Origin: ZC4RG30 sp046347045 | GTDB taxonomy: Bacteria; Pseudomonadota; Gammaproteobacteria; Steroidobacterales; Steroidobacteraceae | Direction: 5' to 3' | DNA length: 64,000 nt | NCBI GenBank assembly: GCA_046347045.1 | Contig: JAXMGX010000012.1 | Coordinates: 86,055 to 150,054 of the forward strand | In this document: piece after piece, positions 26,171 to 35,095 of the stretch | Layout: the number at the start of each line of letters is the position of its first letter | Position numbering within the stretch: the first letter of the stretch is position 1 | Translations under genes and position numbers: made by a program | Notes under the pieces: model-generated | What the model saw: the letters and a program-made list of their open reading frames with translations, nothing else | What the model was told of the DNA's origin: nothing | Database searches by the model: none

Positions 26171-27403
26171 TCAGTGCGTCGCGCCCGGCCCTATCCGCAG
26201 GATGGCGCCCTTCACCTCGTCCGTGGCCACGTACAGCATGCCATCCGGCCCCTGCTTCACATCGCGAATCCGCTGATGCAGCTCGGTGAGCAGCGACTCA
26301 CGACGCAGCTCTTCCATCTTCTCGTTCAGCAGCACGCGGTCGAGCCGGCCCGTGCCCGGCACCTCGCCATAGCGCACGCCGCCCACGAACAGATCGCCCT
26401 TCCACTTCGGCAGCGCATCGCCGGTGTAGAAAGTGAGTCCCGACACCGAGATCGACGGCATCCAGTACAGCACCGGCGGCTCGAAGCCGGCATGCGTGGG
26501 CTCGTTCACCTTGGCCTGCCACGGACCGGGATAGGTGCGGCCCAGGCTTACCAGCGGCCAGCCATAGTTGCGCCCGGGCTTCAGCAGGTTGATTTCGTCG
26601 CCACCGTTCGGGCCCATTTCGGCCAGGAACACCTCGCCGGTGACCGGATGCACGGTGAGGCCCATGGAACTGCGATGGCCCAGCGTGTAGATCTCGGGGC
26701 GATAACCGGCCTTGCCCACGAAGGGATTGTCGGCCGGCACACTGCCGTCGTCCTTCAGGCGCAGCACCTTGCCGCCGAGGGACATGGGATCCTGTGCGGG
26801 CGCGTTGTCGCCGGTGGCGACCCAGAGGTTGTTGTCGGGCGTCATGGCGAGGCTCACCGCGCCATGCAGGTTGTCGCCGACGAAGATGTCCTTCACGTCC
26901 TGCAGCGTGTTGCCCTCCAGCCGCGCGCGCGCCACCGCGACCGTGGTGCGCGTGGCGTCCAGCGGCTTGGTGTACGAGAAATAGATGAGATGGTTCTGCG
27001 CGAAATTGCGGTGGACGACGAGGCTCATGTAGCCATGCACCGCGCCCAGGCCGCCGGACTTGCCCGCGTACTTCGACGGCGGCCCGCCCGCGATGGGGTT
27101 GGGATCGAGCACGCCCTTCCTCATGATGCGCAGATGCCCGGTGCGCTCGGTGAACAGCAGGTCGCCATTGGGCAGGAAGGCCAGGCTGTAGGGATATTCC
27201 ACATCGCGCGCCAGCACCGTGACACGGATGTCCTGTCCTTCGCCGGTGTGGTAGTCGAACGGGCCTGCAGCAAGCGGCTGATCAGCCAGGCCCGTTGGCG
27301 CCACCGGCACGCCATTGGCGAAGGGCACCTTCTGCTGCGCCAGGGCGCTGGCGGAAGCCACCATCAGCGAGACGATGGCCAGACGGACTGCCTGCGTATT
27401 CAT
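26171..27403 (-). CDS. Soluble PQQ-dependent aldose sugar dehydrogenase
   Basis: A 410-residue periplasmic protein with signal peptide (to ALAQ-Q, about residue 22). It has the glucose/sorbosone dehydrogenase six-bladed propeller: LEYPYSLAFLPNGDLLFTERTGHLRI-type first blade with the catalytic His candidate, GHRSSMGLTVHPVTGEVFLAEMGPNGGDEINLL near residue 235, and DGMLYVATDEVKGAILRI at the end. It oxidises aldoses with PQQ and passes electrons to cytochromes. Convergent with the quinoprotein dehydrogenase, 27 bases apart, so both face the same periplasmic redox pool. Confidence 0.9.
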   Translation of the reverse strand: MNTQAVRLAIVSLMVASASALAQQKVPFANGVPVAPTGLADQPLAAGPFDYHTGEGQDIRVTVLARDVEYPYSLAFLPNGDLLFTERTGHLRIMRKGVLDPNPIAGGPPSKYAGKSGGLGAVHGYMSLVVHRNFAQNHLIYFSYTKPLDATRTTVAVARARLEGNTLQDVKDIFVGDNLHGAVSLAMTPDNNLWVATGDNAPAQDPMSLGGKVLRLKDDGSVPADNPFVGKAGYRPEIYTLGHRSSMGLTVHPVTGEVFLAEMGPNGGDEINLLKPGRNYGWPLVSLGRTYPGPWQAKVNEPTHAGFEPPVLYWMPSISVSGLTFYTGDALPKWKGDLFVGGVRYGEVPGTGRLDRVLLNEKMEELRRESLLTELHQRIRDVKQGPDGMLYVATDEVKGAILRIGPGATH

Positions 27404-27429
27404 GCTACCCCCCTTTTTCCGCGGTGATG

Positions 27430-29025
27430 TCAGCCGGCTGGAGCTGGCGCCTCTGCCTCGGGCGCCGGCGCTTCATCCGCACCCTCGGGCGCGGCAGCGG
27501 CTGGCGCCGCCCCCTGGAACATCGGCGGCAGCGCCGGCATCTTGCCGTTGATCGACAGCTTGCCATTCTTGAACTCGATGTGGCTGACGATCTTCTTGCC
27601 GTCACGCTTCACATAGCCCTGGTCGATGCCCATGCCCATGACCATGTTGCCATTGGGCACGTTCTCGAACAGTTCCTGCGGCGCCTCGAAGGTGATGTCG
27701 GCCACGAGCTTCGGCAGCAGCGCCATCGGACCGGCCTTCAGGTCCGCGTCCGTTACGCCGGGCAGCTTGATCACGCCCTTGAACGCCGCCTCACCCTGCG
27801 CGGTGACGATGCCGATGCGGTCGATGACGAACTCCGGATCGTGCTTCAGCAGTTCCTTGCCGTGTTCGGCCAGGGGTCCGAGCATCGCGAGCTGGGCTTC
27901 AGCCGGATTGCTGGCCGACAGCGTCGAATAGGACTCGCGCATCGACTTGGTGAGCTTCTGCAGCGTGGGCGAATGCAGATGCCGCAGCGTCATGTCGTAG
28001 TGCACTTCCTTGAGCTGGAACTTCAGCGCGTCGAGCGCGGCGGTCTTCACCTCGCCCGAGCCCATCCGCACGGCGTAGTCGAAGTAATCGCCCTTGCTGA
28101 TGCTGTCGACGTCGTAGCGGATGTTGCTGACATCGACGGCCGGCGACTTGCTGCTGGTAACGCTGACCTTGCCAATGCCCATGGCCACCTTGCCGTCGTA
28201 CAGGTCTTCGGCGACGCGGCTGCCCTTGCCATCCAGCGTCAGGTTGCTGAACAGCGCATGCTCGGTGCCGTCGTCGCTCTTGAACTCGATGCGCGGCTGA
28301 CGACCGCTGACATCATAGGACTTCCCCTCGCGCGCCATGCCGATGGACAGTTTGAAGTCATCCCAGGCGATGCTGCCGTCGGCCTTGGGCACGCCCAGCT
28401 TGGCCAGCGGAATGGTGCGCGCATCGCCCGACAGCGTCGTGGTACCGCCGCCGAAGAAGCCCATGCGCGTGCGGATGCGCACCGGCTCGTCGGTGCCCAG
28501 CACCTCGATGAGCTTCTTGCGGATCTCGTCACTGATGACGAACTGCGTGTCGACGCGCGCAAGGCCGAGGCCGGCACCGAACAGCACCGGACCGTGCAGC
28601 ACCGAGTTGTGCACCGAGAACTTCATCTGCGGCACCGTGGGGAACTTGGGAATCTCCTGCGCGGTGGGTTCATCCACCGGCTCCTCATCCGATCCGTCCG
28701 CGGCATATTCGCCGTCATCTTCAGCGGCAGCATCGTCGGCCGCATCGGCCAGCGGGATCAGTTGCGGCGCGGGCCGGGCATCGGCCAGCGCCGAGACGGG
28801 CTTGTTGCTGGCGCCGGGCGGCACGAACTCGAAGGTGACGGTGGAGTCGGACTTGAACCAGCCGCTGGTCCACTTGCGGTCGACTACCTTGATGTAGGGA
28901 ACCTTTTCGACCAGCTTGTCGAGCCCCTTGTCGAAGCGGTCATGAGCCACGCCGCCCATGAATTTCGGACCGACGCCCACGAAGACCACCAGCGCCACGA
29001 CGATGATGGCTACGAGCTTTTTCAT
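27430..29025 (-). CDS. DUF945 (YdgA-like) family protein
   Basis: A 531-residue protein with one N-terminal membrane anchor or signal (KKLVAIIVVALVVFVGVG). A long beta-rich periplasmic domain follows with the DUF945 pattern: WTSGWFKSDSTVTFEF early, repeated short TL-GKG--VAED-YDGK segments later. There is an acidic low-complexity insert (DDAAAEDDGEYAADGSDEE, about residues 95-115) and an Ala/Pro/Glu-rich tail. YdgA-type proteins have no settled biochemical role; AsmA-like lipid-transport relatives have been suggested. Probably in one minus-strand unit with the sugar dehydrogenase, 26 bases downstream. Confidence 0.85.
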   Translation of the reverse strand: MKKLVAIIVVALVVFVGVGPKFMGGVAHDRFDKGLDKLVEKVPYIKVVDRKWTSGWFKSDSTVTFEFVPPGASNKPVSALADARPAPQLIPLADAADDAAAEDDGEYAADGSDEEPVDEPTAQEIPKFPTVPQMKFSVHNSVLHGPVLFGAGLGLARVDTQFVISDEIRKKLIEVLGTDEPVRIRTRMGFFGGGTTTLSGDARTIPLAKLGVPKADGSIAWDDFKLSIGMAREGKSYDVSGRQPRIEFKSDDGTEHALFSNLTLDGKGSRVAEDLYDGKVAMGIGKVSVTSSKSPAVDVSNIRYDVDSISKGDYFDYAVRMGSGEVKTAALDALKFQLKEVHYDMTLRHLHSPTLQKLTKSMRESYSTLSASNPAEAQLAMLGPLAEHGKELLKHDPEFVIDRIGIVTAQGEAAFKGVIKLPGVTDADLKAGPMALLPKLVADITFEAPQELFENVPNGNMVMGMGIDQGYVKRDGKKIVSHIEFKNGKLSINGKMPALPPMFQGAAPAAAAPEGADEAPAPEAEAPAPAG

Positions 29026-29198
29026 TTCGACACTCCCTACGTTATCCGCAAGATTGTACTAGGGGGCCGCGATCCGTGAAAACCGGCAGGTTGCAGCCTG
29101 CTTGATGTATACGCGAGCGCAGCTGGCCGCCCTCCGGCTTGCGACATAGTTTCCGTGCATGCATCACACAAGCCGACGCCAGACCTGCCGGCCGGCGT

Positions 29199-29230
29199 CT
29201 GCGCCTGCGCCTGCGCCTGCGCCTGCGCGC
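29199..29230. repeat. Hexanucleotide tandem repeat (CTGCGC)n
   Basis: Five uninterrupted CTGCGC units at 29199-29228, inside the 211-base gap between the DUF945 start and the stop of the heme-binding protein at 29237. Copy number may vary by slippage. It lies after the stop codon of the upstream minus-strand gene, so it does not alter a protein. The rest of the gap holds nothing recognisable. Confidence 0.8.
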
Positions 29231-29236
29231 AAGACT

Positions 29237-31420
29237 TCAGTGGGCCAGTGGGTCGGGCCTGATCTGGAACTTGACGATCTTGCCGGTGGTGCCCTTGCCG
29301 CCCTCTATGTGCCACACCAGGTGTGTGCCGTAGTTGGCGTACAGGCCGCGTCCCTTCCAGCCCGCCTGCGGATCGTCGATGCGACCATCCATGCCACGCT
29401 GGTAGAAACCCAGCGGATACGGCACGCGCAGGTAGGTCCACTTGCCCGTGGCCGGATCGAGCGCCACCAATGAATCGGAATTGGAACCGGTTAGGATGGG
29501 TGTGTCCTTGCCCAGGCCCGACACATTGAATCGATCCACCCAGCCGAAGTAGTGGAAGTCGGTGGGGTAATTCGTGTTCTTGAATCTCGGCCCCTGCGTC
29601 TGCCACACGGTCCAGCCCTCGGCGCACAGGTCGCCCTTGTCCGCGCCGGGGCCATTGGTCCTGGCGCACTTGCTGCGATCGAAGCGCGCCCACTGCGAGG
29701 TAGCCGCCATCGCCACCCAGGGATGGCCCTGGCTGTCGATGTCGATGCCGCGCGGATTGAGCGTGCCTTTCGGCACGCGGTACACCTCGGAGATGCAGGA
29801 CTCCGGCGGCGCAGTGCCGCGGTTCAGTCGCACGATGTAGCCCCGCTCCTCACCGGTGGCGCCTTCGGATGCGCCCCAGACGATGTTGGCGTCATTCGGA
29901 TCCGGGATCAGTGCATACAACGGCTTGCGCACCTCGGTATCGAGCTTCGGATCCGGCTTCTTGTTGTCCGCCGCATTCCACGGCTTGGTGATCCTGCCGT
30001 CGCCATTGGTGTCGATGATCTGCGGACACCAGCCCTGCGAGAGCTGCTCATCGTGAGTCTGGTCGAACCGGCGCGTATTGACCCAGCCGAAGATCGGACC
30101 GGTAAGCTCATTGAAGTACAGCGTGCGGTCGGCGTCGCTGGCGAACTGCAGGTGGTGCGTGCTGTAGCAGGTGTCGATGAGTTCGAACTTGCCGGTGGCC
30201 GGGTCGTACACCGAGGCCTGGCGGAAACTGTTCTTCAGCGGGTAGTACTTCGCGTACTTGTTCTGGCTGCCTTCCTTGCAGAATGCGGGTTCGTCGTTGC
30301 GGATCTTAGAGGTGCTCCATACCCGGCCGCGCTCATCCATCATCGGATTGTGCGGATCGGCGGGATGTTCCTGCCCCCACAGGTGTTCCATGCCCCAGAA
30401 GTTCGACGGCCGGGCCGCGGGCGGGAAGCGCGTGGTGACCTTGCGCGGATCTTCGCGCGTGGGGATGACCACCTTCCAGGCATCGTTGGTGACCGGATCC
30501 ACCACATTGATCGTGCCGTGGCCGGCCGATACCGCGTAGATCGGCCCGTAGGCGTTCACCGTGGGTTTGTTCTTGTCGGTGGCGATTTCATCGTGCATGA
30601 AATCCTGCGGACCACCGATATCCCACAGCGTGACCACCACATTCCGCTCGATGCCCTGCGGACGCGGCGGCGCGGGCGGCACGGCGCCGGATTCCACCGC
30701 GCGCGTCCAGTTGGCCATGGTCTTGGCCATGCCCTCGCCGCCGAACTGCAGGAAGGCTGCGGCCATGCTGGTGCCGCGCACGCCCAGTGAGGTGCGGTAC
30801 AGCCAGGCATCTTCATGCGACTTGAAGCCCAGCTTGTTGAAGTCCATGTGCGTCAGCGTGCGTGTGAGCTGGTTGCCGAGCTGGTGGCAGAAGTTGCAGT
30901 CCTTCTTGAAGCGGTGCATCCAGTCATCCTGCGAGAGGATGCTGGGCAGGAAGCCATTGCCGCCGTTGGCCACGCCGCCGGTGCCGGGAAAATTGCCGGC
31001 GGCGGGCGGCTCGAGCAGCGACAGCCAGTAATCACCGGGATACACCTTCGCGGCCTCGCGCGCATCCTTCGCCGACTGCACGGCCAGCGTGAGATTGGTG
31101 TCGCCAGGCCGCCCCTTCACCTTCGCCGAATCGACAAGCCCATAGCCACGCACCCACACGCTGTACGTGGCATCGGGCAACTGCGGCAACGTGAAATGTC
31201 CGGCCTCATCGGTGACCACGATCTTCACGAAGGGGGTGTTGGTTTCATGCGTTTCGGCAATGACCCATACGCCGCCTTCGGGATTCGTGCCATTGAGCAC
31301 GCGACCTGAAATGAAGCCTTCTGGATAGGCCCGCTTCGCCGCGGCAGGCACCTGCGCGTACACCGCCCATGCGAGCGTGACACACACCAGAGAAATGACC
31401 GCGATGAACCGCTGCTTCAT
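29237..31420 (-). CDS. Secreted heme-binding protein with carboxypeptidase-regulatory-like domain and propeller
   Basis: A 727-residue protein with a signal peptide (to VYAQ-V, about residue 23). A carboxypeptidase-regulatory-like beta-sandwich follows (ISGRVLNGTNPEGGVWVIAET ... GHFTLPQLPDATYSVWVRGYG, about residues 37-95), and then one c-type heme motif CNFCH near residue 176. The large C-terminal part has virginiamycin-lyase/propeller-like blades (GIDIDSQGHPWVAM, SDSLVALDPATGKWTYLRVPYPLG). DTNGDGRIT is an EF-hand-like calcium loop. The combination is known in annotated genomes only as uncharacterised. Setting among quinoproteins suggests a periplasmic redox or binding role. It is divergent from the second quinoprotein, 115 bases away. 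Confidence 0.75.
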   Translation of the reverse strand: MKQRFIAVISLVCVTLAWAVYAQVPAAAKRAYPEGFISGRVLNGTNPEGGVWVIAETHETNTPFVKIVVTDEAGHFTLPQLPDATYSVWVRGYGLVDSAKVKGRPGDTNLTLAVQSAKDAREAAKVYPGDYWLSLLEPPAAGNFPGTGGVANGGNGFLPSILSQDDWMHRFKKDCNFCHQLGNQLTRTLTHMDFNKLGFKSHEDAWLYRTSLGVRGTSMAAAFLQFGGEGMAKTMANWTRAVESGAVPPAPPRPQGIERNVVVTLWDIGGPQDFMHDEIATDKNKPTVNAYGPIYAVSAGHGTINVVDPVTNDAWKVVIPTREDPRKVTTRFPPAARPSNFWGMEHLWGQEHPADPHNPMMDERGRVWSTSKIRNDEPAFCKEGSQNKYAKYYPLKNSFRQASVYDPATGKFELIDTCYSTHHLQFASDADRTLYFNELTGPIFGWVNTRRFDQTHDEQLSQGWCPQIIDTNGDGRITKPWNAADNKKPDPKLDTEVRKPLYALIPDPNDANIVWGASEGATGEERGYIVRLNRGTAPPESCISEVYRVPKGTLNPRGIDIDSQGHPWVAMAATSQWARFDRSKCARTNGPGADKGDLCAEGWTVWQTQGPRFKNTNYPTDFHYFGWVDRFNVSGLGKDTPILTGSNSDSLVALDPATGKWTYLRVPYPLGFYQRGMDGRIDDPQAGWKGRGLYANYGTHLVWHIEGGKGTTGKIVKFQIRPDPLAH

Positions 31421-31535
31421 GGACGCCCCCTTTCGAATCCTTGCCCCGGACCTTTGCGCGATAGTACTTCACGGCGGCGAATGCGCTATAACCTGCATCG
31501 GGGGCCACGACAATAATTCCGATACCGAAACCACC

Positions 31536-33644
31536 ATGAATTTCCGCAAGATTCTGCTGCTCGTGGTCGCCATTGCGGCCGGTCGTCACGCCACGGCACA
31601 AGTGCTGTTCTCGGACGGCAGCACCGTCCGCGGCAACGTGGACGCCGGTCAGGCTGCCTATTCCCGCTCCTGCATGGCCTGTCATGGCCCCCGGCTGGAA
31701 GGCAGCCCCTTCGCGCCGACGTTGGTGGGCAAGGCCTTCCAGGATCACTGGCGTGGAAAGCCCGCCGCGGAGCTGCTGACGCAGATGCAGAAGACCATGC
31801 CGCCCAAGGGTACGGGCACGGTGAAGTCCGCGACCTTCCCCGACCTGCTCGCCTTCCTGGTGAAGGCCAACGTGGAAGGCGCTGCCTTCCTGGCGAAACT
31901 GCCGGCGCCTGCGGCCGCGACCTCTGTCTCGGGCTCCGTGCAGACTGCGCCGCTGCCACCCGCGATGGCGCAGCGGCTGGCGCGCCTGCCCATGGTGACC
32001 GATGCAATGCTGGCCTCGCCGCCCGACGGCGACTGGCCGGGCTGGCGGCGCAGCTTCGATGCCGCGGGTTTCAGCCCGCTGCAGCAGATCGACCGCGGCA
32101 ATGTGCAACGCCTGCAGAAGGCCTGGAGCCTCACGCTCGATCCCAGCACCAACGAGATCGCGCCGCTGGTACACGAAGGCGTGATGTTCGTGCACAGCGG
32201 CCTGTCGCTGAGCGCGGTGGATGCAGTCACGGGCACGCTGCTGTGGAAATACCGGCGGGAGATCGCGCGGCCCGCGAACTCCTCGCGCCAGTTCGATCCG
32301 GGACGCCGCGCCAAGGTGAAGTCCATCGCCTTGTACGGGCATGCGCTGTACATGCCCACGCCCGATGGTCACCTGGTGGCGCTGGATGCGCGCAACGGCA
32401 AGCTGCTGTGGGATCGCGCCATCGGCAACCCGAATGCGGGCCTCGCGCTGTCCAGCGGCCCGCTGGTGGCGCGTGGCGTGGTGATGATAGGCGCGAGCCT
32501 GGGCCTCGCCAACAAGGGCGGCTGTTTCATCGTCGGTCTCGATGCCACGACGGGCGCGGAGAAATGGCGCTTCCAGACCGTGGCGCGACCGGGCACGCCC
32601 GGTGGCGATTCGTGGAACGGCGCGCCGGTGGATGAACGCTTCGGCGCCGGCGTGTGGACCACGGGCAGCTACGATCCCGTACTCAATCTCGCCTACTTCG
32701 GCGTGGGCAACACCTACACCACGGCCACGCTGCTGCAGGCGCGGCCCGGCGCCAGCGGGGTGACGGCCAACGATGGCCTGTACACCGACACCACCCTCGC
32801 ACTGCGCCCCGAAACCGGTGAACTGGTATGGCATCACCAGCATCATCGCCGCGATGTGTGGGATCAGGATTGGGCCTTCGAGCAGACGCTGGTGACACTG
32901 GGCACGGGCGCCGCCGCGCGACGCGCGGTGGTCACCAGCGGCAAGACCGCCGTGTTCGAAGCCGTGGACGCCGCGACGGGCAGGTTCCTCTTCGCGCATG
33001 ACACGGGCCTCACGAATCTCTACGCCACCATCGATCCGGCCACTGGCGAGAAGCGCAGCAATCCGCAGCTTGAACCGGTGCCCGGCAAACCGCTGCTGCT
33101 GTGTCCCGGCAACCTGGGCGCGCGCAACTGGCCTGCCACCTCGTTCAATGCCGCCACCGGCCGGCTGTTCGTGGTCGTACTGGAATCCTGCGCCGAATAC
33201 ACCTGGGAACCGCGCGGCGCGAAGGAAACCGCCAACGGCGGCTCCGACATCCGCTTCGCGCCGAAGATGCGGCCCGGCAGCGACGGCAAGCTGGGACGCG
33301 TGATGGCCATCGACCTGAACGCGCGGCGCACGGCGTGGACACATCGTCAACGCATGCCACTGGCGAGCTCGCTGCTGGCCACAGCCGGCGGCCTGCTGTT
33401 CGTGTCGGACCAGGAACGGAACCTGAGCGCTTTCGACCAGGATACGGGCGCAGTGCTGTGGCAGACCCGGCTGCCCGCCGCAGCCGAATCCACACCCATC
33501 ACCTATTCGGCCGGCGGCCGGCAGTTCGTTGCGGTGGTCAGCGGCGAGGGAAGCCACCTCGGGCTGTACAACCGCGGCCTGGTGCCCGAGCTGGGCGAAC
33601 CCGTCACCGACATCTCGCTGCAGGTGTACACGCTGCCGAAGTAA
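31536..33644 (+). CDS. Second cytochrome c-PQQ propeller quinoprotein
   Basis: A 702-residue secreted protein. A signal peptide to ATAQ-V (about residue 22) is followed by a cytochrome c domain with CMACHGPRLEGS (about residues 46-57) and axial-Met candidate TMPPKGTG. Then comes a PQQ-dehydrogenase-like propeller (WPGWRRSFDAAGFSPLQQIDRGNV, HHQHHRRDVWDQDWAFEQTLV, and repeated DA-TG--LW blades). Same domain order as the quinoprotein at 23.8 kb but diverged, so a paralog. ATG 31536 opens a good signal peptide; upstream in-frame codons look non-coding. The substrate is unknown. Convergent with the di-heme oxidoreductase at a 7-base gap. Confidence 0.88.
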   Translation: MNFRKILLLVVAIAAGRHATAQVLFSDGSTVRGNVDAGQAAYSRSCMACHGPRLEGSPFAPTLVGKAFQDHWRGKPAAELLTQMQKTMPPKGTGTVKSATFPDLLAFLVKANVEGAAFLAKLPAPAAATSVSGSVQTAPLPPAMAQRLARLPMVTDAMLASPPDGDWPGWRRSFDAAGFSPLQQIDRGNVQRLQKAWSLTLDPSTNEIAPLVHEGVMFVHSGLSLSAVDAVTGTLLWKYRREIARPANSSRQFDPGRRAKVKSIALYGHALYMPTPDGHLVALDARNGKLLWDRAIGNPNAGLALSSGPLVARGVVMIGASLGLANKGGCFIVGLDATTGAEKWRFQTVARPGTPGGDSWNGAPVDERFGAGVWTTGSYDPVLNLAYFGVGNTYTTATLLQARPGASGVTANDGLYTDTTLALRPETGELVWHHQHHRRDVWDQDWAFEQTLVTLGTGAAARRAVVTSGKTAVFEAVDAATGRFLFAHDTGLTNLYATIDPATGEKRSNPQLEPVPGKPLLLCPGNLGARNWPATSFNAATGRLFVVVLESCAEYTWEPRGAKETANGGSDIRFAPKMRPGSDGKLGRVMAIDLNARRTAWTHRQRMPLASSLLATAGGLLFVSDQERNLSAFDQDTGAVLWQTRLPAAAESTPITYSAGGRQFVAVVSGEGSHLGLYNRGLVPELGEPVTDISLQVYTLPK

Positions 33645-33651
33645 TCGCTTG

Positions 33652-34986
33652 CTACAGCGTCGCGAGCCAGGCGAGCAACTGCTCGCGCTGGACGCGCTTC
33701 AGTGCGCTGAAGGCACGGCGCGAGGCCTGTGCCTGGCCGCCATGCCAGAGGATGGCCTCTTCCACCGAACGCGCGCGGCCATCGTGCAGCAGGGCCACAT
33801 CGCGATCCTGCAGCACATGCGCCAGTCCCCACAGCGGTGCCGTGCGCCACAGGCTGGGCACTGGCTGGCCGTCGACGGTGCGATCAGCGAGTTCATCGCC
33901 CAGGTCATGGCGCATCAGGTCGGTGTAGGCATCGATGCGCGCCGGGCCGTCGAGCCGTGACACCGGCAGATAGGGCTGGTGGCAGGCCGCACAGCCGGTG
34001 GCGGCGAACAGCTCCGCGCCCTTCTGATCGAGCACCGCATCGCGCACCGGCCGGGCCGGCACCGCCAGTCGGGTCTGGTATGCCACCACGGCCGCGAACA
34101 GCTCGCCCGACACCTCCCGCTCGCCGCCGTTGGGCGCCGCGCGGCAGTCGGTCTGTTCCGGCGTGCAATCATCCTGCGCTTCCCACAGCGAGGTCACGCC
34201 CATCTCGCGCGCGAAGGCATGCGCCGACTGGTCCGCGATGTTGGCCACCTCGGCCTGCCAGCCCAGGCGCGCCAGCAGGTCGCCGCGAACCGCGGCCGGC
34301 TGCGCATCGCGCACGGCCTGCAGCGCCTTCTGCGACACGGATTCGAGCAGGCCATTGCCGAACACCGCCGGCGCGATGCGCGGCCGCAGCACCGTGCCCG
34401 GCGGCAGCGGGCCGTGCTGCAGCTCCGTGACCGCGTATACCGGCTCGCGCAGCGTCCACTTGCTGCCATCCGCATGCCGACCTGCGCGCTCGCGCCACGA
34501 GATGTCGATCAGCGCCTCGGGTTTGTGGCCCTCGATGGCCTGATTGTTGATCACGTGGTTGTACACGGTGGGCGGGCCACCGAGCTGCATCACGAACGAA
34601 TTCGACAGCTTGCCGGGCGCCGATGCGGCGCGGCCGCGTTCGCCATTGTTGTGGCAGGACTCGCAGCTCTTCGTGACGAACAGCGGACCCAGTCCGTCGC
34701 GATCGGCCTCGCCGCCCTGCCCCGCGGGTACCCAGGTGGTGTTGAACACGACCTTGCCCAGATCGAACTGCTCGCGCGGCAGCGGATTCATCGGTTCGTA
34801 GGCGGGCGGGTTCAGGCGATCGGTGAAGGCGGCGCGGCCAATCAACGCGGGCTCGGCTGGCTGCGTGGCAGCGGGAGTCTGCGCGCCTGCAAGCACTGCG
34901 GTGCCGGCTGTCAGCAGCACGGCAACAGCGTGTGCCAGGATGTTGCGCGGCGCTGTGAACTGGACTTCACGGACGCGGGAGTTCAT
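33652..34986 (-). CDS. Di-heme oxidoreductase (DUF1111 family)
   Basis: A 444-residue secreted protein with two c-type heme motifs: CESCHNNGERG near residue 115 and CAACHQPYLPV near 340. The motif LHDGRARSVEEAILWHGGQA near the C-terminus is diagnostic of the DUF1111/COG3488 family, related to di-heme peroxidases (MauG/BCCP class). A signal peptide runs to about residue 37 (LLTAGTAVLAGAQ). The start at 34986 (MNSRVREV) is preferred over one 12 codons upstream. Four further Cys (DDCTPEQTDC region) may form disulfides. It is probably an electron sink or peroxidase for the neighbouring quinoproteins. This role is inferred. Confidence 0.87.
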   Translation of the reverse strand: MNSRVREVQFTAPRNILAHAVAVLLTAGTAVLAGAQTPAATQPAEPALIGRAAFTDRLNPPAYEPMNPLPREQFDLGKVVFNTTWVPAGQGGEADRDGLGPLFVTKSCESCHNNGERGRAASAPGKLSNSFVMQLGGPPTVYNHVINNQAIEGHKPEALIDISWRERAGRHADGSKWTLREPVYAVTELQHGPLPPGTVLRPRIAPAVFGNGLLESVSQKALQAVRDAQPAAVRGDLLARLGWQAEVANIADQSAHAFAREMGVTSLWEAQDDCTPEQTDCRAAPNGGEREVSGELFAAVVAYQTRLAVPARPVRDAVLDQKGAELFAATGCAACHQPYLPVSRLDGPARIDAYTDLMRHDLGDELADRTVDGQPVPSLWRTAPLWGLAHVLQDRDVALLHDGRARSVEEAILWHGGQAQASRRAFSALKRVQREQLLAWLATL

Positions 34987-35095
34987 GTCCTTCACGATAC
35001 GCCTGGCCGCCACGCGCGTCACCGATGGCCGGTGCCGCGCATGGCGGTGATTCCCAGTCGCATCCAGCCACCCGGCCGCGCGGGTGGGGAGCCCC

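Noticed and set aside
29201..29230. Hexanucleotide repeats considered as a CRISPR or phase-variation switch
   Set aside because: Units are 6 bases without spacers and lie outside any reading frame or promoter box that I can identify.
31245..33557. A 770-codon minus-strand frame across a quinoprotein gene
   Set aside because: Antisense of a protein with intact heme and PQQ motifs; no domain in the antisense product.
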